Shown here: in pieces, positions 56,201 through 64,000 of the stretch
Layout of the letters: each line of letters begins with the position of its first letter
Numbering within the stretch: position 1 is the stretch's first letter
From: Chryseobacterium sp. Leaf404
GTDB lineage: Bacteria; Bacteroidota; Bacteroidia; Flavobacteriales; Weeksellaceae
Assembly: GCF_001424145.1 (NCBI RefSeq)
Contig: NZ_LMQM01000012.1
Location: forward strand, 246,744 to 310,743
Length of the DNA stretch: 64,000 nt
Direction of reading: 5' to 3'
The notes under the pieces: generated by a model
Told to the model about the DNA's origin: nothing
Database searches by the model: none
The model's input: only the letters and a program-made list of their open reading frames with translations
Position numbers and translations under genes: made by a program

Positions 56201-58297
56201 ATGAATATTTTAACAGAAAAATTCAACACACCATATCATTCAGCGCCGTTTGACCAGATTAAAAATGAAGATTACCTTCCCGCTTTTAAAGATTTAATTG
56301 AAAAATCTGAAGCAGAAATCGACTCAATCATCAACAATTCAGACGAACCAACCTTTGAAAACACTGTAGAAGCTCTGGCTTTTTCGGGCGAACAGCTGGA
56401 CAGAGTTTCCAATATCTTTTTTAATTTGAATTCTGCCGAAACCAGCGATGAATTACAGCAGATTGCTCAGGAAGTTTCACCAATTTTAACAGAGTATTCT
56501 TCAAAGATTTCTCAAAACGAAGCTCTGTTTAATAAAATAAAAAAAGTTTACGACCAAAAAGAAAAGTACAGTCTGAACGAAGAACAGCAAATGCTTTTGG
56601 ATGAAACCTACAAAGGTTTTGTAAGAAGCGGCGCGCTTTTAAATGAGGAAGACAAGGAAAAATTAAAGAAAATCAACATGGATTTATCTTTAAAATCGCT
56701 TCAGTTCGGGCAAAATGTGTTAGCTTCAACCAATAATTATTTTAAACACATCACAAGCAAAGAAGATTTAGCGGGAGTTCCCGAAGCGGTTATCGGGCAG
56801 TATGCGGAAGAAGCCAAAGAGAGAAATCTGGAAGGCTGGGTAGTTACTTTGCAGTATCCAAGCTATATCCCGTTTATGACTTATGCTGAAAACCGTGAAT
56901 TAAGAAAGGAAATCGCATCAGCGAACGGTAAAAAATCTTTTGACGGCGGCGAATTTGACAATCAGAATTTAATAAAAGAATTGCTGAACTTAAAACAGCA
57001 GAAAGCTGAACTTTTAGGTTATTCAAATTACGCAGATTATGTTCTCGAAGAAAGAATGGCAAAATCTCCAACGAAAGTAATCGACTTTCTGAATGAACTT
57101 CTGGTAAAAGCAAAACCGTACGCAGAAAAAGAAATTGAAGAATTAAAACCTCTTGCGAAAGCTGATGGCATCGACGAAATGCAGGGTTACGACCATGCTT
57201 TTTATGCAGAAAAACTCCGAAAAGCAAAATATGATTTAAACGATGAAGAACTTAAACCTTATTTTCCACTAGAGCAGGTTCAGGAAGCGGTTTTCGGATT
57301 ATCAAAACAGCTTTTCGGGCTGACCTTTGTGGAAAGAAATGATGTTCCGAAATATCATGAAGATGTGAAGGTTTATGAAGTTTATGAAGCGGGAAGCGGG
57401 GAGATGGAAGATGGAAGTTGGAGGATGGAAGATGGACGCAAAACGCAAGACGCCAATAGTCAGCAGCCAGCGGGATTTAAAGCCTTGCTTTACGTAGATT
57501 ATTTTCCAAGAAAAGGCAAGCGTGCCGGAGCGTGGATGACGAGCTATAAAAACCAGTATCAGAAAGATGGTGAAAATTCCCGTCCGCATATTTCAATTGT
57601 ATGTAATTTCAGCAAGCCAACGAAAGATACACCGAGTTTGCTGACGTTTCAAGAAGTCACGACATTGTTCCATGAGTTTGGTCATGCGCTGCACGGAATG
57701 ATGGCGAACACGCAATATCCTAACCTTTCCGGAACTTCGGTGAAATGGGATTTTGTAGAATTACCTTCTCAGTTTCTGGAAAATTTCTGCTACGAACCTG
57801 AATTTTTGAAAACTTTTGCCGAACATTACAAAACCGGCGAAGTTCTTCCTGATGCAAAGATTGAGAAAATTGCTTTGTCGAAAAACTTTATGGAAGGTTA
57901 CCAGACGATGAGACAGCTTGGTTTCGGGATTTTGGACATGAATTACCACACAAAAGTTGGAGACTTGGAGCGTTTGAGTGTGAAGGAGTTTGAGGATTCA
58001 TACACCAAAGCAACTCAATTGTATCCTGTAAATCCTGAAACAGCGATGAGTCCGAGCTTTTCACATATTTTTCAGGGGGGATATTCTGCGGGATATTATT
58101 CTTACAAATGGGCAGAAGTTTTGGATGCCGATGCCTTCCAGTATTTTAAAGAAACCGGAATTTTCAATCCTGAAACGGCAGCAAAATTTAAAGTATTGCT
58201 TTCTTCAGGCGGAACAAAAGACCCGATGGAATTGTACAAAAATTTCAGAGGAAGTGAGCCGAAGGTTGAGAGTTTGCTGAAGAGGGCGTTTGGGTAG
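56201..58297 (+). CDS. M3-family oligopeptidase (Dcp-like) with in-frame repeat insertion
   Basis: Zinc oligopeptidase that trims short peptides. The 698-residue chain has the zinc motif HEFGH (491-495) within TLFHEFGHALHGMMANT, and the third ligand Glu follows in DFVELPSQFLENF. The remaining layout is typical of peptidyl-dipeptidase Dcp. No signal peptide is visible, so it is cytoplasmic. Residues about 396-425 (GSGEMEDGSWRMEDGRK... up to QQPAGF) are encoded by 13 heptamers (57386-57476) between the conserved KVYEVYEA and KALLYVDYFPR strands. Relatives have only a few residues there, so about 28 residues appear inserted without breaking the frame. Confidence 0.94.
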   Translation: MNILTEKFNTPYHSAPFDQIKNEDYLPAFKDLIEKSEAEIDSIINNSDEPTFENTVEALAFSGEQLDRVSNIFFNLNSAETSDELQQIAQEVSPILTEYSSKISQNEALFNKIKKVYDQKEKYSLNEEQQMLLDETYKGFVRSGALLNEEDKEKLKKINMDLSLKSLQFGQNVLASTNNYFKHITSKEDLAGVPEAVIGQYAEEAKERNLEGWVVTLQYPSYIPFMTYAENRELRKEIASANGKKSFDGGEFDNQNLIKELLNLKQQKAELLGYSNYADYVLEERMAKSPTKVIDFLNELLVKAKPYAEKEIEELKPLAKADGIDEMQGYDHAFYAEKLRKAKYDLNDEELKPYFPLEQVQEAVFGLSKQLFGLTFVERNDVPKYHEDVKVYEVYEAGSGEMEDGSWRMEDGRKTQDANSQQPAGFKALLYVDYFPRKGKRAGAWMTSYKNQYQKDGENSRPHISIVCNFSKPTKDTPSLLTFQEVTTLFHEFGHALHGMMANTQYPNLSGTSVKWDFVELPSQFLENFCYEPEFLKTFAEHYKTGEVLPDAKIEKIALSKNFMEGYQTMRQLGFGILDMNYHTKVGDLERLSVKEFEDSYTKATQLYPVNPETAMSPSFSHIFQGGYSAGYYSYKWAEVLDADAFQYFKETGIFNPETAAKFKVLLSSGGTKDPMELYKNFRGSEPKVESLLKRAFG
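57386..57476 (+). repeat. 7-bp tandem repeat inside the M3 peptidase gene
   Basis: Thirteen phase-exact heptamers: two GAAGCGG, then GGAGATG, GAAGATG, GAAGTTG, GAGGATG, GAAGATG, then GACGCAA-like units, and finally GCAGCCA and GCGGGAT. Twelve units equal 84 bp, a multiple of 3, which would preserve the frame. Confidence 0.8.
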
Positions 58298-58355
58298 AAT
58301 TTTTCTAAAATACATAAATATCCGTTCTAATTAATAGGCAAAAATCAGCAGTCAC

Positions 58356-58422
58356 TTTGTCATTCCGGAGGAATCTCAACACACTGAAATTTAAATAGTC
58401 TAGATTCCTACGGAATGACAAA
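58356..58422. repeat. Long hairpin, GTCATTCCG type
   Basis: TTTGTCATTCCGGAGGAATC then T (58356-58376) pairs with AGATTCCTACGGAATGACAA then A (58402-58422), 20 of 21 positions. The GTCATTCC...GGAATGAC phrase is a common flavobacterial intergenic repeat. It lies in the spacer after the M3 peptidase. Confidence 0.65.
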
Positions 58423-58477
58423 CAAACCGTTCAAAACTAAATATCAAGTATTACCGATATGCGATAAAAATATTGTA

Positions 58478-58514
58478 AACTCCATGAAGCAAAATGCTTT
58501 TTTGGAGTTTTTCT
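58478..58514 (+). terminator. Terminator downstream of the M3 peptidase
   Basis: AAACTCCA (58478-58485) pairs with TGGAGTTT (58503-58510), with an inner AAGC/GCTT stem, followed by TTT. It is 180 nt after the stop, beyond the hairpin repeat. Confidence 0.7.
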
Positions 58515-58634
58515 TTGAAAAGTCACAAAAGCTCCAAACACATTAGATATTTGAAGTCAGTTATTTAATTACTGAGAAGAGCAGAGTAGTTTTTGAAAGT
58601 CTATGATTTTCATCTTAAATACTTCAAACTTTAT

Positions 58635-58642
58635 TATTTTTG
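58635..58642 (+). promoter_or_regulatory. -7 box of the small secreted protein gene
   Basis: TATTTTTG, 16 nt before the ATG at 58658. It overlaps the TTG at 58640, ruling out that alternative start. Confidence 0.5.
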
Positions 58643-58657
58643 ACAAAACTATCCATT

Positions 58658-59071
58658 ATGAAAACATTGTCAAGCTTGTTACTACTTTTTTCCATTAAAA
58701 GTTTTTCTCAAAGAAGAAATTATTTTCCTGATTCAGATAGAATCCTCAACTGCAATTTAATTGATCATGGAAATTTTGCCAGAGATGATAAAAAAACTCT
58801 AAAAATAAAATTTCGCAAAAATAAGATGATTGAAATTTGGGGAGACAGAAAAATCATCATTGAAAGTTCTTTAAAAATGATTGATAAGTGTACATTTGAG
58901 ACTGAGATCAAGAAAATTAAAACGAAACTTACATCCCAGGACAACATTCATTACGTCGGTAGAAAGACAAAATATGAAATTGTGGAAACAGGAAAAAAAT
59001 ATGTAGTTCTAGAATACTCTTGTAATGAAGACCGAAATGCTTGCACTGAAATTTTAGAAAAAGTAAAATGA
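58658..59071 (+). CDS. Small secreted protein of unknown function
   Basis: I start at 58658 (MKTLSSLLLLFSIKSFSQ), a typical signal peptide with cleavage after SFSQ. The -7 box overlaps the upstream TTG alternative. The mature 119 residues are Lys/Ile-rich and probably beta-structured, with two Cys pairs (NCNL ... KCTF and SCNEDRNACTE). No known domain. The stop overlaps the GNAT start by ATGA, so the two form an operon. Confidence 0.75.
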   Translation: MKTLSSLLLLFSIKSFSQRRNYFPDSDRILNCNLIDHGNFARDDKKTLKIKFRKNKMIEIWGDRKIIIESSLKMIDKCTFETEIKKIKTKLTSQDNIHYVGRKTKYEIVETGKKYVVLEYSCNEDRNACTEILEKVK

Positions 59072-59610
59072 GATACCTCCTCACCCACCTACAAACCTCT
59101 CGCCTCCACTTCCGAAAACTACAACCTTCCGATTTTGAAATCTGGCTGGAACTATTCAAAGACCAGCACACCGTAAAAATACTCGGAATGCATGCTTTTA
59201 GAACGCCAGAAGAACGCTGCGAAAAATGGTTTGAATGGACTTTCCACCGCTACGAAAACAATCTTGGCGGACAAAACGTTTTGATTTTAAAGGAAACTGA
59301 TCAGCTCATCGGACAATGTGGATTATTGGTTCGTGAAGTCGAAAATGAGTTTGAACTGGAGATTGCCTACTCTATTCTTCCGCAATTTCGTAGACAGGGT
59401 TTTGCGATTGAAGCAGCAAAAAAATGCAGAGATTTTGCTTTCGAAAATGATTTTCACAACCGCTTAATTTCAATTATTCATCCTGAAAATTTAGATTCGA
59501 AAAACGTTGCTCTGAAAAACGGGATGACTTTCAAAAAACAGATTGAATACTCCGGAAATACGATGGATTGGTTTCAAATTGAAAAGACCGCTTGGAAAAA
59601 ATCAGATTAA
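59068..59610 (+). CDS. GNAT-family acetyltransferase (RimJ/RimL-like)
   Basis: The 180-residue N-acetyltransferase has the opening LQTSRLHFRKLQPSDFEIWLELFKD of the RimJ/RimL subgroup. The acetyl-CoA motif A is ELEIAYSILPQFRRQGFAIEAAKKCRDFAFE, with Q-x-x-x-G-x-A for pyrophosphate binding, and motif B is LISIIHPENLDSKNVALKNGMTFK. The substrate could be a protein N-terminus, a small amine or an antibiotic; none can be chosen. It overlaps the previous gene by 4 bp and the TPR gene follows. Confidence 0.9.
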   Translation: MRYLLTHLQTSRLHFRKLQPSDFEIWLELFKDQHTVKILGMHAFRTPEERCEKWFEWTFHRYENNLGGQNVLILKETDQLIGQCGLLVREVENEFELEIAYSILPQFRRQGFAIEAAKKCRDFAFENDFHNRLISIIHPENLDSKNVALKNGMTFKKQIEYSGNTMDWFQIEKTAWKKSD

Positions 59611-59646
59611 TTTGTGCATTCTAAAATCAATTCAGAAATTTGTAGG

Positions 59647-60030
59647 ATGAGCAACATCACCGAGAGATTAGAAAAAGTAATTAAACTTCAGGCAAAAAGA
59701 TGGGAAAATGAAGATCATTGGGATGACATCAATGACCTGCTGATTACAGAACTGCAGGACATTCTAAAAACCGAGCCTCAAAATACTTCCGCTTACATCA
59801 ATCTCGGAGCCGTTTTGTGCGATTCCGGTGAATACAAAGGCGCGCTGGCTGCTCTTAAAATTGCCCAGCAGCTTGGTTCAGAAGATAAAAATCTCTACAC
59901 CAATTTAGCTATTGTGATGGTTGATATGGGTAAAGATCCCGAAGAATATCACGAATATCTGGAAATTGCTGAAGAAATGCAGGTAAATCCGCTTACTTTT
60001 AAAGCTTATTTTGATCCACACGCTTATTAA
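59647..60030 (+). CDS. TPR-repeat protein
   Basis: I start at 59647 (MSNITERLEKVIKLQAKRW), preceded by TAGG. An in-frame GTG at 59614 would add 11 residues. The 127-residue cytoplasmic protein has about two tetratricopeptide repeats: NTSAYINLGAVLCDSGEYKGALAALKIAQQLGS, then EDKNLYTNLAIVMVDMGKDPEEYHEYLEIAEEM. It is presumably a protein-interaction adaptor. It is last in a three-gene unit with the secreted protein and the GNAT enzyme. Confidence 0.8.
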   Translation: MSNITERLEKVIKLQAKRWENEDHWDDINDLLITELQDILKTEPQNTSAYINLGAVLCDSGEYKGALAALKIAQQLGSEDKNLYTNLAIVMVDMGKDPEEYHEYLEIAEEMQVNPLTFKAYFDPHAY

Positions 60031-60370
60031 TTGTGTCAATTGTACATATTGTTCCACAAGGAACACAAAGTTTTTTTCTCAAAGTTTACTAAGTCGTCTG
60101 TTCATATAAATCCTGCACGATTACAAACAACAAATAATCAAGATTGGTAATTTGTAAGCGAGGAAAAAGAACATGTATTCCTTTAATGAATGTCAGTTTC
60201 TAATCATAACAATAAATTCCGCATTCATATTATCAATGACACCTTTAAAATTAAATTACTATTACTTAAGGTCAATCATAATTCCTTTTTTTAGTTTACA
60301 CTTTACAAAACCTAAAATACTAAATACTTTAACTTAAAGTAGCACTAAAATCACTTCAGCCCTCAAAAAC
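60031..60370. other. Non-coding spacer before alaS
   Basis: AT-rich, with no open frame and no strong palindrome. The 7-bp tract at 60371 follows it. Confidence 0.4.
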
Positions 60371-60405
60371 TTGGCTCTTTTTACTTTTTACTTGTCTCTT
60401 TTCAT
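60371..60405. repeat. 7-bp tandem repeat before alaS
   Basis: Five phase-exact heptamers: TTGGCTC, two TTTTTAC, TTGTCTC and TTTTCAT, ending directly at a possible -7 box (TAAATTTG, 60406-60413) of alaS. Confidence 0.65.
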
Positions 60406-60462
60406 TAAATTTGCCCATCAAAAAAAGCTAAAGCCGAAAGCATTTAGCAAAAAGCAACAAAT

Positions 60463-63066
60463 ATGACTTCACAGGAAATAAGACAACAGTTTTTAGACTT
60501 TTTTCAATCTAAACAACACCTCATCGTTCCTTCGGCGCCAATCGTGCTGAAAGATGATCCGACTTTGATGTTTTCAAACTCAGGAATGACGCAGTTTAAA
60601 GATTATTTTTTAGGATATAAAGAGCCTAAAGCCTCAAGAATTGCCGATACACAGAAATGTTTAAGAGTTTCCGGAAAGCACAATGATCTGGATGATGTAG
60701 GTCGTGACACCTATCACCACACGATGTTTGAGATGTTGGGAAACTGGTCTTTTGGCGATTATTTCAAAAAAGAAGCAATTACCTGGGCCTGGGAATTGCT
60801 GACAGAAGTGTACGGAATTCCGAAGGAAAATCTTTACGTGACCATTTTTGAAGGCGACGAAAAAGAAAATCTGGATAGAGATACCGAAGCTTACGATTTG
60901 TGGAAACAGTTCGTTTCTGAAGACCGAATCATTAACGGAAATAAGAAAGACAATTTCTGGGAAATGGGTGCCAGCGGGCCTTGCGGACCTTGTTCTGAAA
61001 TTCACGTTGACCTGAGAACTGCAGAAGAAAAAGCTAAAATTTCAGGACTGGAATTGGTGAATAACGACCATCCACAGGTGGTTGAAATCTGGAATCTTGT
61101 ATTCATGCAGTTCAACAGAAAAGCAGACGGTTCTCTTGAAAATCTTCCTGCAAAACACATCGATACCGGAATGGGCTTCGAGCGTCTTTGCATGGCTTTA
61201 CAGCAGAAAGAATCCAATTATGATACTGATGTTTTCACACCTTTGATTGCCAAGGTTGAAGAACTTTCCGGGAAAAAATATACCGGAATTTTAACGGACG
61301 AAAAAGACATTGCTATCCGTGTAGTTGTTGACCACATCAGAGCAGTTTCTTTTGCGATTGCAGACGGACAGTTGCCTTCTAGCGGAGGTGCAGGCTACGT
61401 CATCAGAAGAATTTTAAGAAGAGGAATTTCTTATGCTTACCGATTTTTAGACAGAAAAGAACCTTTCCTTTACCAATTGGTTGAAGTTCTGAATGAGCAA
61501 ATGGGCAAGTTTTTCCCTGAGCTTGAAAAACAGCAGAGTTTGGTTACTGAAGTGATTAAAAGTGAAGAAGAATCTTTTTTAAGAACCATTGAAACAGGTT
61601 TAGTTAGAGTTGATAAATTAATTCAGCAGACGATTGCGACTAACCAAAAATTTTTACCAACACTTGAAGTTTACGAATTGTACGATACTTATGGCTTCCC
61701 TGATGATTTAACGAGAATTATTGCGGAGGAAAAAGGTTTAGCAATTGATGAAGAAGGCTTTGAAGCTGAAAAAGAAAAACAAAGAAAACGTTCTCAACAA
61801 GATTCTGCTCAGAAAGTTTATGATTGGGTGACTTTGGAAGAAAAGCCTGAAAACTTTGTAGGTTACGACAAAATTGAGTCTGAAACTTACATCACAAGAT
61901 ACAGAAAAGTAGAAAATAAAGACGGCGAATTTTATCAGGTAGTGCTGAGCAACTCCCCTTTCTATCCTGAAGGTGGTGGACAAATCGGTGATAAAGGTGT
62001 TCTCGAAAATGCAACTGAAAGCTTTGAAGTTCTGGAAACCAAAAAAGAAAACGGATTGATTATTTCCTTGATCAACGGACTTCCGAAAGATGCCGGAGCG
62101 GTTTTCTACGCTAAAGTGAACGCTACAGAAAGAAAAAATTCTCAGGCAAATCACTCTGCAACGCACCTGTTGCACGAGGCTTTGAGAGAAGTTCTGGGAA
62201 CTCACGTTGAGCAGAAAGGTTCATTTGTGGGTCCTGATTATCTGCGTTTCGACTTCTCGCATTTCAGCAAAATGACGGAGGAAGAGCTGGCTTTAATTGA
62301 GGAGAAAGTCAATGCAAAGATTAAAGAAAATATTGCTTTGCAGGAATTCAGAAACATCCCAATCCAGGAGGCGATTGACAAAGGTGCGATGGCATTGTTT
62401 GGCGAAAAATATGGCGACAGTGTGAGAATGATCCAGTTTGGAACTTCAAAAGAACTGTGTGGAGGAACTCACGTAAGACATACCAGCGAAATCGGTCATT
62501 TTAAAATCAATTCTGAAGCTTCTGCAGCTGCGGGAATCAGAAGAATTGAAGCGATTTCCGGAGATAAATCTGAAGCGTATTTTAAAGGTCTGGAGAAGCA
62601 GGTGGTTGAATTATCTCAATTGCTGAAATCCAAAGACATCGTAAAATCAATTGAAAAACTGATAGACGAAAACGCTTCACTAAAATCTGAAGTGGAATCT
62701 CTGAAAAAAGAAAAAGCAAAAGGCGAAATCGGCGACTGGAAAACGGCTTACGAACAAAAAGGCGACAAGCTTCTTTTAGTAAAGAAAACCTCTCTTGATG
62801 CTGGTTCTGTAAAAGACATCGTCTTCCAGCTGAAGAAAGAAATCCCTACTTCTATTACGATTGTTTTATCCGATGCAGACGGCAAACCGATGATTACTGT
62901 TGGCGTTTCCGACGATCTCGCAGGAATCTATCAGGCAGGAGCATTGATTAAAGATTTAGCCAAAGAAATCCAAGGCGGCGGCGGCGGAAATCCGGGCTTC
63001 GCAAGTGCAGGAGGAAAAAATCTGGATGGCTTGGAAAATGCGTACCAGAAGGCATTGAATCTTTAA
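60463..63066 (+). CDS. alaS: Alanyl-tRNA synthetase
   Basis: Class II synthetase charging tRNA-Ala, with its own editing. The 867-residue chain has MTSQEIRQQFLDFFQSKQHLIVPSAP at the start, MFSNSGMTQFKDYFLG, HHTMFEMLGNWSFGDYFKKEAI (motif 2 region) and GTGFERLCMALQ-like motif 3 (DTGMGFERLCMALQ). The editing domain has HSATHLLHEAL and CGGTHVRHT, the Zn-binding His and Cys. The C-terminal coiled coil and DHHA1-type GGGGGNPGFASAGGK close it. Length is normal. A hairpin terminator follows. Confidence 0.97.
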   Translation: MTSQEIRQQFLDFFQSKQHLIVPSAPIVLKDDPTLMFSNSGMTQFKDYFLGYKEPKASRIADTQKCLRVSGKHNDLDDVGRDTYHHTMFEMLGNWSFGDYFKKEAITWAWELLTEVYGIPKENLYVTIFEGDEKENLDRDTEAYDLWKQFVSEDRIINGNKKDNFWEMGASGPCGPCSEIHVDLRTAEEKAKISGLELVNNDHPQVVEIWNLVFMQFNRKADGSLENLPAKHIDTGMGFERLCMALQQKESNYDTDVFTPLIAKVEELSGKKYTGILTDEKDIAIRVVVDHIRAVSFAIADGQLPSSGGAGYVIRRILRRGISYAYRFLDRKEPFLYQLVEVLNEQMGKFFPELEKQQSLVTEVIKSEEESFLRTIETGLVRVDKLIQQTIATNQKFLPTLEVYELYDTYGFPDDLTRIIAEEKGLAIDEEGFEAEKEKQRKRSQQDSAQKVYDWVTLEEKPENFVGYDKIESETYITRYRKVENKDGEFYQVVLSNSPFYPEGGGQIGDKGVLENATESFEVLETKKENGLIISLINGLPKDAGAVFYAKVNATERKNSQANHSATHLLHEALREVLGTHVEQKGSFVGPDYLRFDFSHFSKMTEEELALIEEKVNAKIKENIALQEFRNIPIQEAIDKGAMALFGEKYGDSVRMIQFGTSKELCGGTHVRHTSEIGHFKINSEASAAAGIRRIEAISGDKSEAYFKGLEKQVVELSQLLKSKDIVKSIEKLIDENASLKSEVESLKKEKAKGEIGDWKTAYEQKGDKLLLVKKTSLDAGSVKDIVFQLKKEIPTSITIVLSDADGKPMITVGVSDDLAGIYQAGALIKDLAKEIQGGGGGNPGFASAGGKNLDGLENAYQKALNL

Positions 63067-63110
63067 TTAATTTCTAATAACATTACCGTTTTGCGGTTTT
63101 TATAATAAAC

Positions 63111-63142
63111 AATCCCTTTCAGCTTGAAAGGGATTTGTTTGT
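63111..63142 (+). terminator. Terminator of alaS
   Basis: AATCCCTTTCA (63111-63121) pairs perfectly with TGAAAGGGATT (63125-63135) and is followed by TGTTTGT. A weaker ACCG/CGGT hairpin with T tract precedes it at about 63084-63101. Confidence 0.7.
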
Positions 63143-63178
63143 ATGTAATGACACCTTAATCCTACCATCACTGCATTC

Positions 63179-64000
63179 GTCACTTCGAGTAGAGTTTTGC
63201 AAAAACTCGTATCGAGAAGTTTATGATAGAATGACTTGAAGTCTACGGTTCACGGGTTCTCGATACATTTTTCTCCGCTGCGCTGCGAAAAACAATCGAA
63301 CTGACGGGGGATCGACTGATGGATGACTAATTTATCATGTAAACGAACGTCACTTCGAGTAGGTTTTTGAAAAAAATTGTATCGAGAAGTTTGTGATTCA
63401 TGGGGTGTCTTTTGATCACGGGTTCTCGATACATTTTTCTCCGCTGCGCTGCGAAAAACACTCGAACTGACGGGGATCGAACTGATGAAGCTACTTTGTA
63501 TCGCATAAACAAGTCGTCACTTCGAGTGATTTTTGAAAAAAATTGTATCGAGAAGTTTGTGATTCATGGGGTGTCTTTTGATCACGGGTTCTCGATACAT
63601 TTTTCTCCGCTGCGCTGCGAAAAACACTCGAACTGACGGAGATCGAACTGACGAGGAAACTTCTTTTTCAAAACTTGATAAAAAGTTTCAGATTTTTGAA
63701 AAAAATTGTATCGAGAAGTTTGTGATTCATGGGGTGTCTTTTGATCACGGGTTCTCGATACATTTTTCTCCGCTGCGCTGCGAAAAACACTCGAACTGAC
63801 GGGGATCGAACTGATGAAGCTACTTTGTATCGCATAAACAAGTCGTCACTTCGAGTAGGTTTTTGAAAAAAATCGTATCGAGAAGTTTGTGATTCATGGG
63901 GTGTCTTTTGATCACGGGTTCTCGATACATTTTTCTCCGCTGCGCTGCGAAAAACACTCGAACTGACGGGGATCGAACTGATGAAGCTACTTTGTATCGC
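63179..64000. repeat. Array of five long nested inverted repeats, continuing past the window
   Basis: Copies start at 63179, 63349, 63516, 63691 (5' truncated) and 63845 and are about 110-127 bp each. Each has GTCACTTCGAGT ... GTATCGAGAA ... TTCTCGATAC ... CTCCGCTGCGCTGCG ... ACTCGAACTGAC, so the outer (TTCGAGT/ACTCGAA) and inner (GTATCGAGAA/TTCTCGATAC) arms form a nested hairpin. The spacer GGGGATCGAACTGATGAAGC plus TACTTTGTATCGC follows copies 2, 4 and 5, showing a higher-order duplication. Copy 1 is the most diverged. Confidence 0.9.

Noticed and set aside
63400..63799. Two nearly identical 77-78 codon frames
   Set aside because: They are the repeated hairpin units read through; the duplication is of DNA repeats, not of genes.
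63179..64000. Possible CRISPR array
   Set aside because: Repeats are about 120 bp with nested palindromes, the spacers are identical rather than unique, and no cas gene is present.

Overview
The window looks like chromosome from a low-GC flavobacterium, most likely Chryseobacterium or a close Weeksellaceae relative. The evidence is: a protein with a type IX secretion C-terminal sorting domain, an archaeal/eukaryotic-type prolyl-tRNA synthetase, a ribosomal protein S16 with a long acidic Ala/Glu tail, a DnaJ with only two CxxC pairs, an almost complete lack of Shine-Dalgarno sequences, and many TAnnTTTG -7 promoter boxes. No phage, complete insertion sequence, CRISPR array or integrase is visible.

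Layout. 1-3.5 kb: start of an outer-membrane protein, a Gly/Trp-rich lipoprotein, proS and a DoxX-like protein. 3.7-8.7 kb: a DUF937/OmpA fusion, mntH, grpE-dnaJ. 8.8-15.5 kb: acyltransferase, DUF808 protein, two lipoproteins, DedA, prfB and a T9SS cargo protein. 16-23 kb: AAA+ ATPase, a two-gene ABC exporter, an L,D-transpeptidase-like lipoprotein and an MsrA-MsrB fusion. 23.1-28.4 kb: a MacA/MacB-type efflux operon interrupted by a four-helix-bundle gene. 28.8-33.8 kb: nrdB and nrdA (class Ia ribonucleotide reductase) separated by 750 bp of hairpin repeats, then a nucleoside-deoxyribosyltransferase-like/winged-helix protein 4 nt after nrdA, then a membrane protein/HTH pair. 33.8-43.8 kb: a DUF559 endonuclease beside three hairpins, DUF72, HD phosphohydrolase, alpha/beta hydrolase, ribokinase, DUF4241, valS, DUF1573 and PPK2. 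43.9-53.3 kb: RNase P RNA, a tRNA-like 3' fragment, a sigma factor with a membrane partner, rpoN, asnS, lipid and lipoprotein genes, a GlcG/HbpS-like protein and rpsP-rimM. 53.6-63.1 kb: nitroreductase, GreA-like protein, lipoprotein, SRPBCC protein, an M3 peptidase, GNAT, TPR protein and alaS. 63.2-64 kb: an array of long inverted repeats running off the window.

Most genes are housekeeping genes; the non-coding DNA is the unusual part. Many spacers consist of degenerate tandem repeats with a strict 7-bp period (GATGGAA-, GGGATGC-, TTTTTAC-, GATTTGA-, TTCACAA- and TGATAAA-like units). One such tract of about 91 bp lies in frame inside the M3 peptidase gene. A second, separate repeat is a hairpin element present in four copies whose stem sequences differ between copies but stay self-complementary. 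A third is a set of three hairpins with a shared 21-nt loop and unrelated stems, next to the DUF559 endonuclease gene. Several promoter regions carry precise palindromes (nrdA, mntH, the HbpS-like gene, the Gly-rich lipoprotein, the membrane/HTH pair) that are good operator candidates.
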